Shown: in pieces, positions 20,459 through 28,979 of the stretch
Numbering within the stretch: position 1 is the first letter of the stretch
Layout: every line of letters begins with the position of its first letter
Assembly: GCF_900129305.1 (NCBI RefSeq)
Contig: NZ_FQVB01000017.1
Coordinates: forward strand, 1 to 64,000
Direction: 5' to 3'
Length of the DNA stretch: 64,000 nucleotides
DNA from: Desulfacinum infernum DSM 9756
Lineage (GTDB): Bacteria > Desulfobacterota > Syntrophobacteria > Syntrophobacterales > DSM-9756
Program-made: the position numbers and the translations under genes
Notes under the pieces: generated by a model
The model's database searches: none
Seen by the model: the letters and a program-made list of their open reading frames with translations, nothing else
Told to the model about the DNA's origin: nothing

Positions 20459-21265
20459 ATGACGCAGAAGGGTGCCGGTATCGAGGAACTGAGGGATTTT
20501 GCCGTGTCGGCCATCCGAAGGGCGGGCGAGGAGGCGTTGGGCTACTACGGCAAGGGGCGAGGCGACATCAAGTTCGACGAGGATCTGGTCACCGAAGCGG
20601 AACTTCGTCTCATCGAGTCCTTCCACCATCGGCTCCAGGAAAAGTTTCCCGGCCATGAGGTCTTCGGCGACGCCCCGCCGAGAAAAGAGTACGTGCACGG
20701 CCAGGAAGGGCACTTGTGGGTTTACGACGCCCTGGACGGAGTGGCCAACTTCCAGGCCGGCATCCCGCTTTGGGGCATGTCTCTGGCCCTGCTGGAGAAC
20801 TTCTGGCCCGTTCTGGGGCTTTTCTACATGCCCGCCACCGGCGACCTCTTCTACGCCGAACCGGATACCGGCGCCACACTCAACGGAAACCCCATCCAAA
20901 TCGCCTATTCCGGCGATATCAACAACGAAAGCCTGCTTTTCACCTATTCCCGGTTCCACACCCATTACCGTTCCAACTTCCCCGGCAAGATCCGCAACCT
21001 GGGCTGCACGGCGGCCCACATCTGCTATGTGGCCATGGGCCGAGCGGAAGGCGCTCTGCTGAACAGCGTCTCCTATCAGGACCTGGCCGCTGCCCAGGTG
21101 ATCCTCAAGGCGGCGGGGGGCGCCATCGAGAAGGTGGAGGAGGCGGGGCCCTTCCACCTCAATGAGCACTTCGAGAGCCGGCGTATCGAGGTGCCCTTGC
21201 TGGCCGCGCCCAAGGGGGCCCACGAAGCGGTCCGCGGCTACCTGACCCGCACCGCCACGGTCTGA
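20459..21265 (+). CDS. Inositol monophosphatase-family protein with altered metal motif
   Basis: 268 residues of the IMPase/FBPase fold. The first metal motif, normally W-x-x-DP-x-DGT, reads WVYDALDGVANF (Asp90, Asp93), with Pro changed to Ala and Thr to Val. The GEE motif before it reads FGDAPP. The C-terminal Asp is kept in SYQDLAAA followed by LKAAGG. Two Asp ligands survive, so phosphatase activity is possible but the substrate is unknown. The ATG has an ACGGAGGTG ribosome site. It is divergent from rlmE across 181 bases. Confidence 0.78.
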   Translation: MTQKGAGIEELRDFAVSAIRRAGEEALGYYGKGRGDIKFDEDLVTEAELRLIESFHHRLQEKFPGHEVFGDAPPRKEYVHGQEGHLWVYDALDGVANFQAGIPLWGMSLALLENFWPVLGLFYMPATGDLFYAEPDTGATLNGNPIQIAYSGDINNESLLFTYSRFHTHYRSNFPGKIRNLGCTAAHICYVAMGRAEGALLNSVSYQDLAAAQVILKAAGGAIEKVEEAGPFHLNEHFESRRIEVPLLAAPKGAHEAVRGYLTRTATV

Positions 21266-21279
21266 CGCCTGCCTAACGA

Positions 21280-21566
21280 TCATGGCTCGCTTTGCGCCAC
21301 CCCGCATGGATGACGGAGCGAGCCAAGAAGCATTTTATGTGGGATCCGGCTTGCCGACGATCCGAATCGCGACCAGGGCCGCTCCTGCAATTGAAAAGAC
21401 TCGCGTCTATTCGCGGTTGTCCTTCCCATCAACCCCCCCATCGCGGGGATCCCGTGACAAAGAAGGAAGAAACGCGCGTTTGGGAAGCAGGCCCCTGTAG
21501 GGGCGAAGGATTATTCGTCCCTACAGGTCGCGCGCACGAACGGAACGAAGTCACGTTTCATATGAG
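21280..21566. repeat. Composite repeat of about 290 bp
   Basis: Aligns along its length with 30120-30412: CACCCCGCATGGATGA, GGATCCGGCTTGCCG, GCGTCTATTCGCG, AAACGCGCGTTTGGGAAGC, the palindrome at 21495-21526 and the GTCACGTTTCATATGAG end. No coding potential. This fills most of the gap between the IMPase-like gene and the small Cys protein. Confidence 0.8.
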
Positions 21567-21725
21567 CTGATCGAGTTTTCTTAGTGTCCCATTGTCGCCG
21601 CGCGATCGGCGGGCGGGGATAAGCCCCGCCCTTTTTCCCTTTTCCTTCAAGCGACGGCCGGTTCCTGCCGATGGAAAGGCCGAGAGCTTGAAGGTCGAGC
21701 AATTCCATGGAAAGGGGACGGAGAC

Positions 21726-21965
21726 GTGGCGGATCGTTCGGGCGGTAAGCCCGTGATCACCTGCCTGGAATGCGGGTGGTACCCGCTTTGTGAACCCGAC
21801 GACCTTTACCGGCCGTGCGACCAGTTCATCCCCACCGAGGAATTGGCCGACCGGATGGGCCGGCGGCTCCACGAGGTGCTGACCCGCCACGGGGCGGAGG
21901 AGTCTTCCGGTGCCTCGGATCACCTGGACTTTCCCGGACGCAAGGAGGACGGAGAAGTCCACTAG
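21726..21965 (+). CDS. Small cysteine-containing protein of unknown function
   Basis: 79 residues starting at GTG 21726. The first 35 residues carry four Cys (CLECGWYPLC and YRPC), a spacing that could bind zinc or iron. The remainder is acidic and helical (EELADRMGRRLHEVL) with a polar tail. No family recognised. GGGACGGAG precedes the start. The stop TAG is formed at the CTAG junction with the following MITE-like element, so the original end may be missing. Codon use resembles neighbours. Confidence 0.55.
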   Translation: MADRSGGKPVITCLECGWYPLCEPDDLYRPCDQFIPTEELADRMGRRLHEVLTRHGAEESSGASDHLDFPGRKEDGEVH

Positions 21966-22180
21966 CAGGCTGTCTGGTACGGGTTTCCGACGCAAGAGCC
22001 CAGGGAATCTCCGTTCTATCGTAGCCGCGGGGCTTCAGCCCCGCGGGAAAGGGTCATCGCAACCCAATGAAGTTACGGGCCGAAGACGACAGGCTATCCG
22101 ACGCTCGGTGGATCCCCCGCAGCCCTAGAGGGCTGCGCTACGAGAAAGGCGATGGTTCCCGGCGCTCTCGAACAGGCGCC
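21962..22180. mobile_element. Long MITE-like element after the small Cys protein
   Basis: Left end CTAGCAGGCTGTCTGG and right end CTCTCGAACAGGCGCC, related to the family ends. Inside are CCGCGGGGCTTCAGCCCCGCGG and GCAGCCCTAGAGGGCTGCGC, joined by CGTAGC/GCTACG arms. No open frame. Confidence 0.7.
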
Positions 22181-22271
22181 CGCACCGGCCTTTTCCGATT
22201 TCACTTCCCCGCCTTGTCTGCAGGAATCATGGCCCGATCTTACCTGCCGGGCCCGGGTGGGTCCGCCGGAG

Positions 22272-23759
22272 CTACCTCTTGAGGGCCTGGCTCAAGACGG
22301 CGGCCAGCACCGCCGCCGCCAGGCATGCCCAGAAGACTTCCTGGAGCCCCCCTGCGATGACCACCTGGAGTTGGGTTCGCAGGGGTTCGGCCAATGTTTC
22401 CTGCATCTCCGGCTTGAGCAGTTCGCGGAGGGCGCTGAGGTTCTGCAGGTTCCGCGGGGAGGCGAGACCTTCCGCCTGCTGGAGGGACCGCGAGACGGCG
22501 TGGGTGAGAAGACTCCCGGTGGCTCCGATTCCGATGGTCCCTCCGAGCGTCCTGGCGAATTGATGGGAGGAGGTGGCCACGCCCAGATCCTTGGGAGCCA
22601 GGCTGTCCTGGACGATGAGAAGCGTGGAGATGGAAACGAAGCCCATGCCCAGCCCGGCCAGGAGGAGCACGACGGAACAGACGCCCAGCGGCGTGGCGGC
22701 GTCCAGAAAGAGGGAGGCCGTGCAGGCTGCAGTGAGAAACCAGGATCCGGCCACGGCGGCCTTCTTCTTGGCGATGCGCTGGGACATCTGGCCGTAGGCC
22801 CAGGCTCCCACGGACCAGCCCAGGCTGAGCGGGATCATGGCCATTCCCAACCGCGACGGGCTTTGGGACAAAACCCCCTGGATGAAAAGGGGAAAGAAGG
22901 CCGAAAGGGAAAAGACGGCGAAGCTGCAGCTGAAGGCGGCCGCATTTCCCAGGGTGAAGCCCGGGGACCGGAAGGAGGACAGGGGGAGGATGGGTTCCCT
23001 GGCTCGCCTTTCCGCATGAAGGAAGGCGAATCCGGAAAGGAGGGCGCAGGCCGCCAGGGCCAGGATGGGGGGAGAGGACCAAGGATGGGTTTCCCCCGCC
23101 AGCAAGAAGACCGCAAGAAGGCTCAAGACGCACACCGAAAGCGTAAAGGCCCCCAGAAAGTCCACGTCCGGCCTGCCGTCGGCCCCGGTCTTTTCCTGCA
23201 TGTGCATCCGCACCCCGACCAAGGCCGCCAGGCCCAACGGCAGATTGATGAAAAAGATCCATCGCCAGTTCAGGACTTCCACCATAACGCCCCCCAGGGC
23301 GGGCCCCAGCAGGCTGGACACTCCCCAGACGAAGCTCACCAGCCCCATCATCTTGCCGCGCCGTTCCGGAGCCGAGATGTCCGAGATGACGTAATAGCAG
23401 AGAGCGAAGTTGGCGCCCGCCCCCACGCCCTGGACGGCTCGGGCTCCGATGAGCTGCACCATGGAACCGGCCAGGCCGGCGGCCAGGGAACCGGCCAGAA
23501 AGATCAGGATGGCCAGGGTGAACAGCCACCGTGCGCTGAAAAGATCGCAGAGTTTTCCGAAGATGGGCAAGGCCATGGCCCGGGTGAGCAGATAGGCGGA
23601 AAAGACCCAGCTGTAAAGCGACAGACCTCCCAGCTCCGCCACCACGGTGGGCATGGCGGCCCCCACGATGAGCGCATCCAGCGCGCCGAGAAAGAGCGCC
23701 GTCAGGGCGGAGGCGATGATCCAGTAGTGGGATGCGGGAAGGCGCGATGAGTTGGTCAT
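22272..23759 (-). CDS. Major facilitator multidrug-type exporter, DHA2 family
   Basis: 495 residues with about 14 hydrophobic helices, typical of the DHA2 (EmrB/QacA) drug:H+ antiporter branch. Motif A region LPIFGKLCDLFSARW, motif B-like RAVQGVGAGA, and motif C-like GVSSLLGPALGGV are visible. Inner membrane. No EmrA-type adaptor or TetR regulator adjoins, so the substrate is unknown. The start at 23759 follows AGGGGC; further upstream the frame runs into tRNA-Leu. Confidence 0.88.
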   Translation of the reverse strand: MTNSSRLPASHYWIIASALTALFLGALDALIVGAAMPTVVAELGGLSLYSWVFSAYLLTRAMALPIFGKLCDLFSARWLFTLAILIFLAGSLAAGLAGSMVQLIGARAVQGVGAGANFALCYYVISDISAPERRGKMMGLVSFVWGVSSLLGPALGGVMVEVLNWRWIFFINLPLGLAALVGVRMHMQEKTGADGRPDVDFLGAFTLSVCVLSLLAVFLLAGETHPWSSPPILALAACALLSGFAFLHAERRAREPILPLSSFRSPGFTLGNAAAFSCSFAVFSLSAFFPLFIQGVLSQSPSRLGMAMIPLSLGWSVGAWAYGQMSQRIAKKKAAVAGSWFLTAACTASLFLDAATPLGVCSVVLLLAGLGMGFVSISTLLIVQDSLAPKDLGVATSSHQFARTLGGTIGIGATGSLLTHAVSRSLQQAEGLASPRNLQNLSALRELLKPEMQETLAEPLRTQLQVVIAGGLQEVFWACLAAAVLAAVLSQALKR

Positions 23760-23822
23760 GGAGCCCCTGTGGCGGCACAAAAGAAAGGGGTCGGCGTTGA
23801 CCGCCCACCCCTCGAATTTTCC

Positions 23823-23910
23823 TGGTGCCGGAGGGGAGAATCGAACTCCCACGGGCGCAAGGCCCACTGGATTTTGAGTCCAGCGCGTCTACCAGTTTCA
23901 CCACTCCGGC
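23823..23910 (-). tRNA. tRNA-Leu (CAA), CCA encoded
   Basis: On the minus strand GCCGGAG pairs with CTCCGGC. The anticodon stem CTGGA/TCCAG encloses CTCAAAA, giving anticodon CAA. A long variable arm (GTGGGCCTTGCGCCCGT region) is typical of leucine tRNAs. Discriminator A and CCA are encoded. 85 nt plus CCA. Confidence 0.96.
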
Positions 23911-23987
23911 AAGGCGGCCGAATTATAGGAGGCGCTTTTCCGGCGTGTCAAGCAAAAGTCCCGGACGTCCGCGGGGAACATTCAACC

Positions 23988-24665
23988 TCAATGGACGTCC
24001 TTGGGATCCGGCGCCTCGTCCTTTTCCTCCGTTTCGTCGGCGAAGAAGGCCCGGTTGCTCTCCAGTTCCTCCAGGAACACCTTTGCGGCCTTGGGATTGA
24101 AATGCTCCGGACTTCCCACCATGCGCACGGTCACGAGCAAGGCGTGGGCCAATCCCAGAAGGGAGTCGGGCGGTCCTTCCAGGACGACCTTCTCGCCCCC
24201 GTACTTTTCGATTTCCACTTTCACGTGATACTGCTGGGCGATCTGATCGTAGTGGACGTGGCGAACGAAGGTGCGCCAGTCGTTGGGGTGCTGCTTCCAC
24301 AAGACGAAGGCTTCCTCCAGCTCCGGACCGTGGTAGGCCAGAAGGAGCCGCAGAAACGAGAGCACTTCCTCGGAAGCCACCTGCTCCACCATGGCCAGAC
24401 GCTTGTCCTGTTCCCCCAGGGCCAGCCAGGAAAGGAAATGGGTGAGGTCCCGGCCCAGGTAGGTCCCCATGAGCTGGCTGAACTCATCCCAGCTTTCATT
24501 GTTCAGGCTTCCCGAAAGGCGACGGTCCAGGATCTCCAGAATGCGGAATTCCGCCTCCGGATGCGCTTCCAGGAACTTTTGCAGGTCCGTGCTGGCCCGG
24601 CTCAGCAAGTCCCGGGTCTCCTCGTCCGTCAGATCGTCGGTCAAGAGTTTGAGCCATTGGGACAT
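23988..24665 (-). CDS. Unknown protein, last gene of a three-gene unit
   Basis: 225 residues, predicted cytoplasmic, rich in helices with charged surfaces. No recognised domain. The segment DSLLGLAHALLVTVRMVG looks like a short amphipathic or buried helix, and the C-terminal 20 residues are acidic. AAGGAG lies upstream of the start. It is 24 bases after the preceding gene on the same strand, and three unknown genes sit between two tRNA genes. Low-complexity composition could produce false matches, so no function is proposed. Confidence 0.7.
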   Translation of the reverse strand: MSQWLKLLTDDLTDEETRDLLSRASTDLQKFLEAHPEAEFRILEILDRRLSGSLNNESWDEFSQLMGTYLGRDLTHFLSWLALGEQDKRLAMVEQVASEEVLSFLRLLLAYHGPELEEAFVLWKQHPNDWRTFVRHVHYDQIAQQYHVKVEIEKYGGEKVVLEGPPDSLLGLAHALLVTVRMVGSPEHFNPKAAKVFLEELESNRAFFADETEEKDEAPDPKDVH

Positions 24666-24689
24666 GGGCTCTCCTTTCCTGTCGTGGCG

Positions 24690-25430
24690 TCATGGGTTGG
24701 GATTGGAATCGGAAGGGGCGTCGATTCGCCGTGCCGGGGGATCCGGCAAGGGGCGTGCGCGGTTTCGATCCGTCCGTTGCCGGGGCAGCAAGAGGGACGG
24801 GCGGAATCGGGTTTCCACGGCGTCGATGCGCGCCGTCGTGCTCTGTCGGGGGATCTGGGTCTGGTCCACGGCCCGCTCCAGGATCCTCTCGCTGCACATC
24901 TTGATGCCGGCCAGGGCCTCTTCGGCTCCCGACCGGGTCTGCTTCAGGGCGGATTCGGCAGCCACGAGCATCTGCTCCACATGGCGTTTTACAAGGCGAA
25001 GGGCATCCTCCATGCTCGTTCCGGCGGGCGCGCTCAGAGCGTCGTTGGCGGCCTCGGCGGCCTTTTGATGATGCTCCAACAGGGCCTCCAGGGTTTGGGA
25101 AAGAAGGCTTTGGGGAAGCTCCCGGGGGGCCGGATAGGGGATGTTCCTTTCCGCATCCTGCAGGAGCTCGCGAAGTGATTCCCAATAGTAGGCGTCCCCC
25201 AGTCGGTGGAGTTCCCGGAGTCCCTTTTCGATGCGGGTGCGGGCCCGGTCGCAGACCCGTTGGACCTGGTACACGTTCATGTAGGCGAAGATGTGTTTTT
25301 CCAGCGCGCCCTGGTACTCCCGCAGTCGGGTGAGCAGGGAAAGGCGGATGGGGACCAGGGGCTCCGAAGGTCCTTGTCCAAGGGAAGCCGGGGAGTGAGT
25401 CACCTGGCGTGCGTTTACGTCCTGCGTCAT
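24690..25430 (-). CDS. Unknown helical protein, middle gene of three-gene unit
   Basis: 246 residues. Most of residues 25-200 are predicted long helices with heptad-like spacing (LSLLTRLREYQGALEKHIF; LLSQTLEALLEHHQKAAEAA), suggesting coiled coil. The last 50 residues are basic and Pro-rich (RARPLPDPPARR) and probably disordered. No signal peptide or membrane segment. GGGAG lies before the ATG. The upstream partner ends 42 bases before it. Resembles phasin-like or bacteriocin-immunity-like helical proteins only in general architecture. Confidence 0.68.
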   Translation of the reverse strand: MTQDVNARQVTHSPASLGQGPSEPLVPIRLSLLTRLREYQGALEKHIFAYMNVYQVQRVCDRARTRIEKGLRELHRLGDAYYWESLRELLQDAERNIPYPAPRELPQSLLSQTLEALLEHHQKAAEAANDALSAPAGTSMEDALRLVKRHVEQMLVAAESALKQTRSGAEEALAGIKMCSERILERAVDQTQIPRQSTTARIDAVETRFRPSLLLPRQRTDRNRARPLPDPPARRIDAPSDSNPNP

Positions 25431-25471
25431 GTCTTTTCTCCCGATCCCCTTCCTCGCAGGTGGAAAAAGGC

Positions 25472-26089
25472 CTAAGTCTGGAGGCTCTGCAGGGTCTTCA
25501 GGCCCTTTTCGTAAATGGTGTGCTTCAACAGCGCCTCCGCATCCTGAAGGGTGGAGGCGAGGGCCCGGATCCGGTGAAGGAGGTTGTCCACCGCCCGTGT
25601 CTCCCGGTGCGCCGAGGCGCGCTCGAAGGCCTGAGAAAACTGGCCCAGCAACAGATCCATCTGATGCCGGTCCTGGTCATCGTACCAGGGGATCCGATCC
25701 AGAAAGGCCTTCCGGGATGTGGAGCGCTCCCGGTCCAGGTTTTCCATGAGCAGGTCCAGGGTCCGCCAAGTGCTTTCGTAGTGAGGATCCATCCGGTTGC
25801 GAAGGGCCTTGATGTTCTGGTCCACCAGGTGCTCCATGCGCTTGCAAAGAAAGAGGAGCTCCTTGATGTTTTCCAGGTTCTGCAGGTAGTTTTCGATGAC
25901 GTGGGCCAAGGCGCCCGTGTCGTGGATCGCCCGGCCCAGCTGTTCCACCTTGGCCGTGAGCTGCTGCTTGACGGCGTCGTTTTTGGCTCGCCACCCCGAC
26001 CGGATCGTTTCGATGAGAGGCAGGGCGTCTTTGACCAGTGCCACGGAAGTGCCCACGGTGGCCAGGAGGGTGGAAAGTTCAGTGGGCAT
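25472..26089 (-). CDS. Unknown helical protein, first gene of three-gene unit
   Basis: 205 residues, all-helical by eye. A mildly hydrophobic N-terminal stretch (LSTLLATVGTSVALV) precedes coiled-coil-like helices (LTAKVEQLGRAI; NYLQNLENIKELLFLCKRMEHLV). No catalytic motif seen and no family recognised. The strong GAGGAGG ribosome site suggests good expression. The leader extends into a MITE-like element (26202-26423) that lies between this gene and tRNA-Ala. Confidence 0.68.
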   Translation of the reverse strand: MPTELSTLLATVGTSVALVKDALPLIETIRSGWRAKNDAVKQQLTAKVEQLGRAIHDTGALAHVIENYLQNLENIKELLFLCKRMEHLVDQNIKALRNRMDPHYESTWRTLDLLMENLDRERSTSRKAFLDRIPWYDDQDRHQMDLLLGQFSQAFERASAHRETRAVDNLLHRIRALASTLQDAEALLKHTIYEKGLKTLQSLQT

Positions 26090-26201
26090 GGGAGGCCTCC
26101 TCTTTCAGCGAGCCTAACCCCCGGGCCATCTCCCTGTCAAACCGAGAGTTTTTCGTGAAAAGCAAATCGCGCCTTGCGCCCGCCCGCCCAAGGGATCGCC
26201 C

Positions 26202-26423
26202 CTTGGAAAGCTGTGCGAGAACAGGTTTGCTTCGTCAACCGAAAAGGGCCCGCTCTTCTTTCGTAGCCGCGGGGCTTCAGCCCCGCGGAAAAGAAACCAT
26301 CATAACTGCTAGAAGTGGCAGGTAATACCTGATGGCCAACCGACGTCCGGGGATTCCTCCGCAGCCCTAAAGGGCTGCGCTACAAAAAAAGCGGTCATCC
26401 CCGGCGTTTTCAGCCAAGCCCCT
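26202..26423. mobile_element. Long MITE-like element
   Basis: Ends TTGGAAAGCTGTGCGAGAAC and GTTTTCAGCCAAGCCCC are imperfect inverted repeats of the family. Inside are CCGCGGGGCTTCAGCCCCGCGG and GCAGCCCTAAAGGGCTGCGC. Its layout matches the copy at 60742-60966. Confidence 0.7.
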
Positions 26424-26451
26424 GGCGACAGCCCAGCCCATGGGAAAAGTG

Positions 26452-26480
26452 TTGACACCGGTCGGGGGCCCTGCTATAGA
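26452..26480 (+). promoter_or_regulatory. Promoter of tRNA-Ala
   Basis: TTGACA (26452-26457) and TATAGA (26475-26480) with a 17-base spacer, about 17 bases before the tRNA. Consensus sigma-70 quality. Confidence 0.8.
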
Positions 26481-26497
26481 AACGCTCACTTGCGGCT

Positions 26498-26573
<76 letters not shown>

Positions 26574-26585
26574 GCGGAGACAAGA

Positions 26586-26622
26586 AAACGGCCGGTGGGT
26601 TTCCCACCGGCCGTTCTTTTTG
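26586..26622 (+). terminator. Intrinsic terminator after tRNA-Ala
   Basis: Stem ACGGCCGGTGGG / CCCACCGGCCGT with a short TTT-type loop, followed by TCTTTTT. Strong rho-independent terminator for the tRNA. Confidence 0.9.
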
Positions 26623-26678
26623 GATCCTTAATATTTCTCCTAATCCCCCGTAATCCCTCACTCATCACTCATCACTCA

Positions 26679-28022
26679 TCACCCATCCACCACCAGTTCC
26701 TCCACCAGCTCTTCCAGGTGCTTCAGGCTGTTGCACACCCGTGAGAGGCTGCAGAAGGGCGCGTAGCTCTCCATTTCCGAATCGCCCGTTCCCCACAGGG
26801 TTCGGGGCTCCGGGTTGAGCCAGATCACTCGAGAGGCCCTTTGGGAAAGGCGCCGAAAGGCGTCCACGGCGGGATCGCCCCGGTTGTTTCGCGCGTCGCC
26901 CAGGATGACGAGCGTGGTGGAGTGCTGCACGACTCCGGCGTAGCGGGCATCCAATTCCCGGAAGGCGGCTCCGTAGTCGGTGAGACCGATCTGGAGCGGG
27001 ATCCCCTCGCCCCGGAGCAGCCTTCGGAAGATCGCTTCGGGATCGCTCCCGTCGAAAAGCGAGGTGATTTCCACCAGGTTGGAGCAGAACGCGAAGGTTC
27101 GGAGCCTTTTCACGTATTCGTGAAGGCTGTGGAGCACCAGAAGGAAAAAGGCGGCCACATTCTGCACGGACCGGCTCACGTCGCAGACCACCACCAGTTG
27201 GGGCTTTCGAATCTTTTTGCGGCGGAAGACGGGTTCCACGGGGACTCCGTCGAAGGCGGCGCTCCGCCTCAGAGTGGCCTTCAGATCCAGCCGGCCCCGG
27301 CGGGTCTTCTTCATCCGCCTTCCGAACCGGGTCCTCAGGCGTCGGACGATCCTCCGGACCGCCGCCAGGTAGCGGGGGATGTCCGCTTCGGGCAGGGCGG
27401 TGAGAGGCTGATCGGCGAGATCCGACGGGTCGGGCTGGTTCCACCGGGCCCGGGCGTAGAGCCGGGTGAAGGTCTCGGCAAATGTCTTGACTTCCCGAAC
27501 GAGGCTTGCCGCGCGCCTTTCCAGCATTTGGGCCGCTCGGGCCCCTCCCGCCCCCAGGGTCATGAGGGAATTCACGTCCCCGGCCACGGCCTGCGCCCCC
27601 ATTCGCTGAAGGGCCTGAAACACCACCGCACCCCGTTGGGTGAAGGCGGGCGGGGGAGCCACGGCCAACTCTTGGAACGCGTCCATCACGAGGGCCAGGA
27701 CGGCGGCCCGATCGCCTTTCAACAGGGCGGCGGAAAGGGGGGTAATGTCTTCGGGAATGGTCAAAGGATTCCATTGGTCCCCTTCTTCCGCCTGCGGCAG
27801 CAGGGCCTCGTACATCCCCACGAAGGCCTCGAAGAGCTTTTCGAAAAGCTCGGCTTCCCGGGGCGACTTGGCCAGGCATGCGCCCAGCGCCGCCTTCAGA
27901 CCCGCGCGGTCTTCGACGCCCAGAACGACCGCCGTACGGTGGGCGTCCAGGGCTTCGGCCACGGACACCGAAAGCCCGGCGGTCCGACACAGATGCACGA
28001 AGGGAATGAGGAAGGTGGACAC
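26679..28022 (-). CDS. CoxE-like VWA-domain protein
   Basis: 447 residues. The C-terminal half is a von Willebrand A domain of the CoxE type with MIDAS motif DVSRSV in LVVVCDVSRSV and a later ILGDARNN. The N-terminal half is helical. CoxE-type proteins act with a MoxR ATPase to insert metals or mature partner enzymes. The MoxR gene lies 19 bases upstream, so they form an operon. No molybdenum dehydrogenase genes are near. GTG start at 28022 with GGAG upstream. Its stop lies within a CACTCAT heptamer array. Confidence 0.85.
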   Translation of the reverse strand: MSTFLIPFVHLCRTAGLSVSVAEALDAHRTAVVLGVEDRAGLKAALGACLAKSPREAELFEKLFEAFVGMYEALLPQAEEGDQWNPLTIPEDITPLSAALLKGDRAAVLALVMDAFQELAVAPPPAFTQRGAVVFQALQRMGAQAVAGDVNSLMTLGAGGARAAQMLERRAASLVREVKTFAETFTRLYARARWNQPDPSDLADQPLTALPEADIPRYLAAVRRIVRRLRTRFGRRMKKTRRGRLDLKATLRRSAAFDGVPVEPVFRRKKIRKPQLVVVCDVSRSVQNVAAFFLLVLHSLHEYVKRLRTFAFCSNLVEITSLFDGSDPEAIFRRLLRGEGIPLQIGLTDYGAAFRELDARYAGVVQHSTTLVILGDARNNRGDPAVDAFRRLSQRASRVIWLNPEPRTLWGTGDSEMESYAPFCSLSRVCNSLKHLEELVEELVVDG

Positions 28023-28041
28023 GTGGGGGCTTTCTCCTCGC

Positions 28042-28965
28042 CTACACGGGGGAGCCGTAGCGCAGATCTTCCCGAGCCCGGTCCAGATCCTCGTGGTGCT
28101 TGAGCAGGATGGACAGGGTCTGCCGGACGATTTCCCGATCCAAATGGGAAGCGTTCAGAAGCACCAGGGCCCGGGCCCAGTCGATGGTTTCGCTCACCGA
28201 CGGCACCTTGCGCAGGTCGTCCCCGCGAAGCTTTTTGACGAAGGCCACCACCTGACGGCCCAGCGCTTCGCTGACGTCGGGAACGTGCAGCCTGAGGATC
28301 TCCATTTCCCTTTCGGGGTCGGGGAAGGGCAGATGCAGGTAGAGGCAGCGGCGGCGCAGCGCTTCGCCGATCTCCCGGGTGGCGTTGCTGGTCAGGAAGA
28401 CGAAGGGGCGCCGTCGTGCCTTCAGGGTCCCCAGTTCGGGAATGGACACCTGGAAGTCGGAGAGAACCTCCAGCAGGAAGGCCTCGAATTCCTCGTCGGC
28501 CTTGTCCACTTCGTCCACAAGGAGAACCGCTCCGTCCGGGGCCTGGAGCGCCTGGAGGATGGGGCGCGGTTCCAGGAACCCTTCGGAAAAGAAGAGATCC
28601 CCCTGGTCCTGGATGCGCCGAAGGGCCTGGTCCAGCGTGTCGGCACCCTGGAGGATCTGGTCCAGCTTTTCCCGAAGGATTTGCGTGTAGAGGAGCTGTT
28701 TTCCGTACTTCCATTCGTAGAGGGCCTTGGATTCGTCCAGTCCTTCGTAGCACTGGAGGCGGATGAGGGGGAGGTCCAGCACGGCGGCCGTGGCTTTGGC
28801 CAGCTCCGTCTTGCCCACCCCCGCGGGGCCTTCGATGAGAAGCGGTTTCTCCAGCCGGGTGGCCACGTAGACGATGGAAGCGGACGCTTCGTCCAGGACG
28901 TACCCCTTTTGGGCATAGGCTTCCATGATCTGCCGGGGACTGCTGAAAACGCCGGTCGCGGGCAT
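28042..28965 (-). CDS. MoxR-type AAA+ ATPase
   Basis: 307 residues. Walker A GPAGVGKTE, Walker B LLVDEVDKADEEF, sensor 1 FLTSNATREIG, and the conserved RRRCLYLHLPFP arginine finger region fit MoxR ATPases. It probably works as a chaperone motor with the adjacent VWA protein (CoxD/CoxE-like pair), remodelling or metallating an unknown client. The ATG has GAGGAG upstream. It follows the acyl-CoA dehydrogenase-like gene by 14 bases. Confidence 0.9.
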   Translation of the reverse strand: MPATGVFSSPRQIMEAYAQKGYVLDEASASIVYVATRLEKPLLIEGPAGVGKTELAKATAAVLDLPLIRLQCYEGLDESKALYEWKYGKQLLYTQILREKLDQILQGADTLDQALRRIQDQGDLFFSEGFLEPRPILQALQAPDGAVLLVDEVDKADEEFEAFLLEVLSDFQVSIPELGTLKARRRPFVFLTSNATREIGEALRRRCLYLHLPFPDPEREMEILRLHVPDVSEALGRQVVAFVKKLRGDDLRKVPSVSETIDWARALVLLNASHLDREIVRQTLSILLKHHEDLDRAREDLRYGSPV

Positions 28966-28979
28966 GGGATCTCCTCGGA

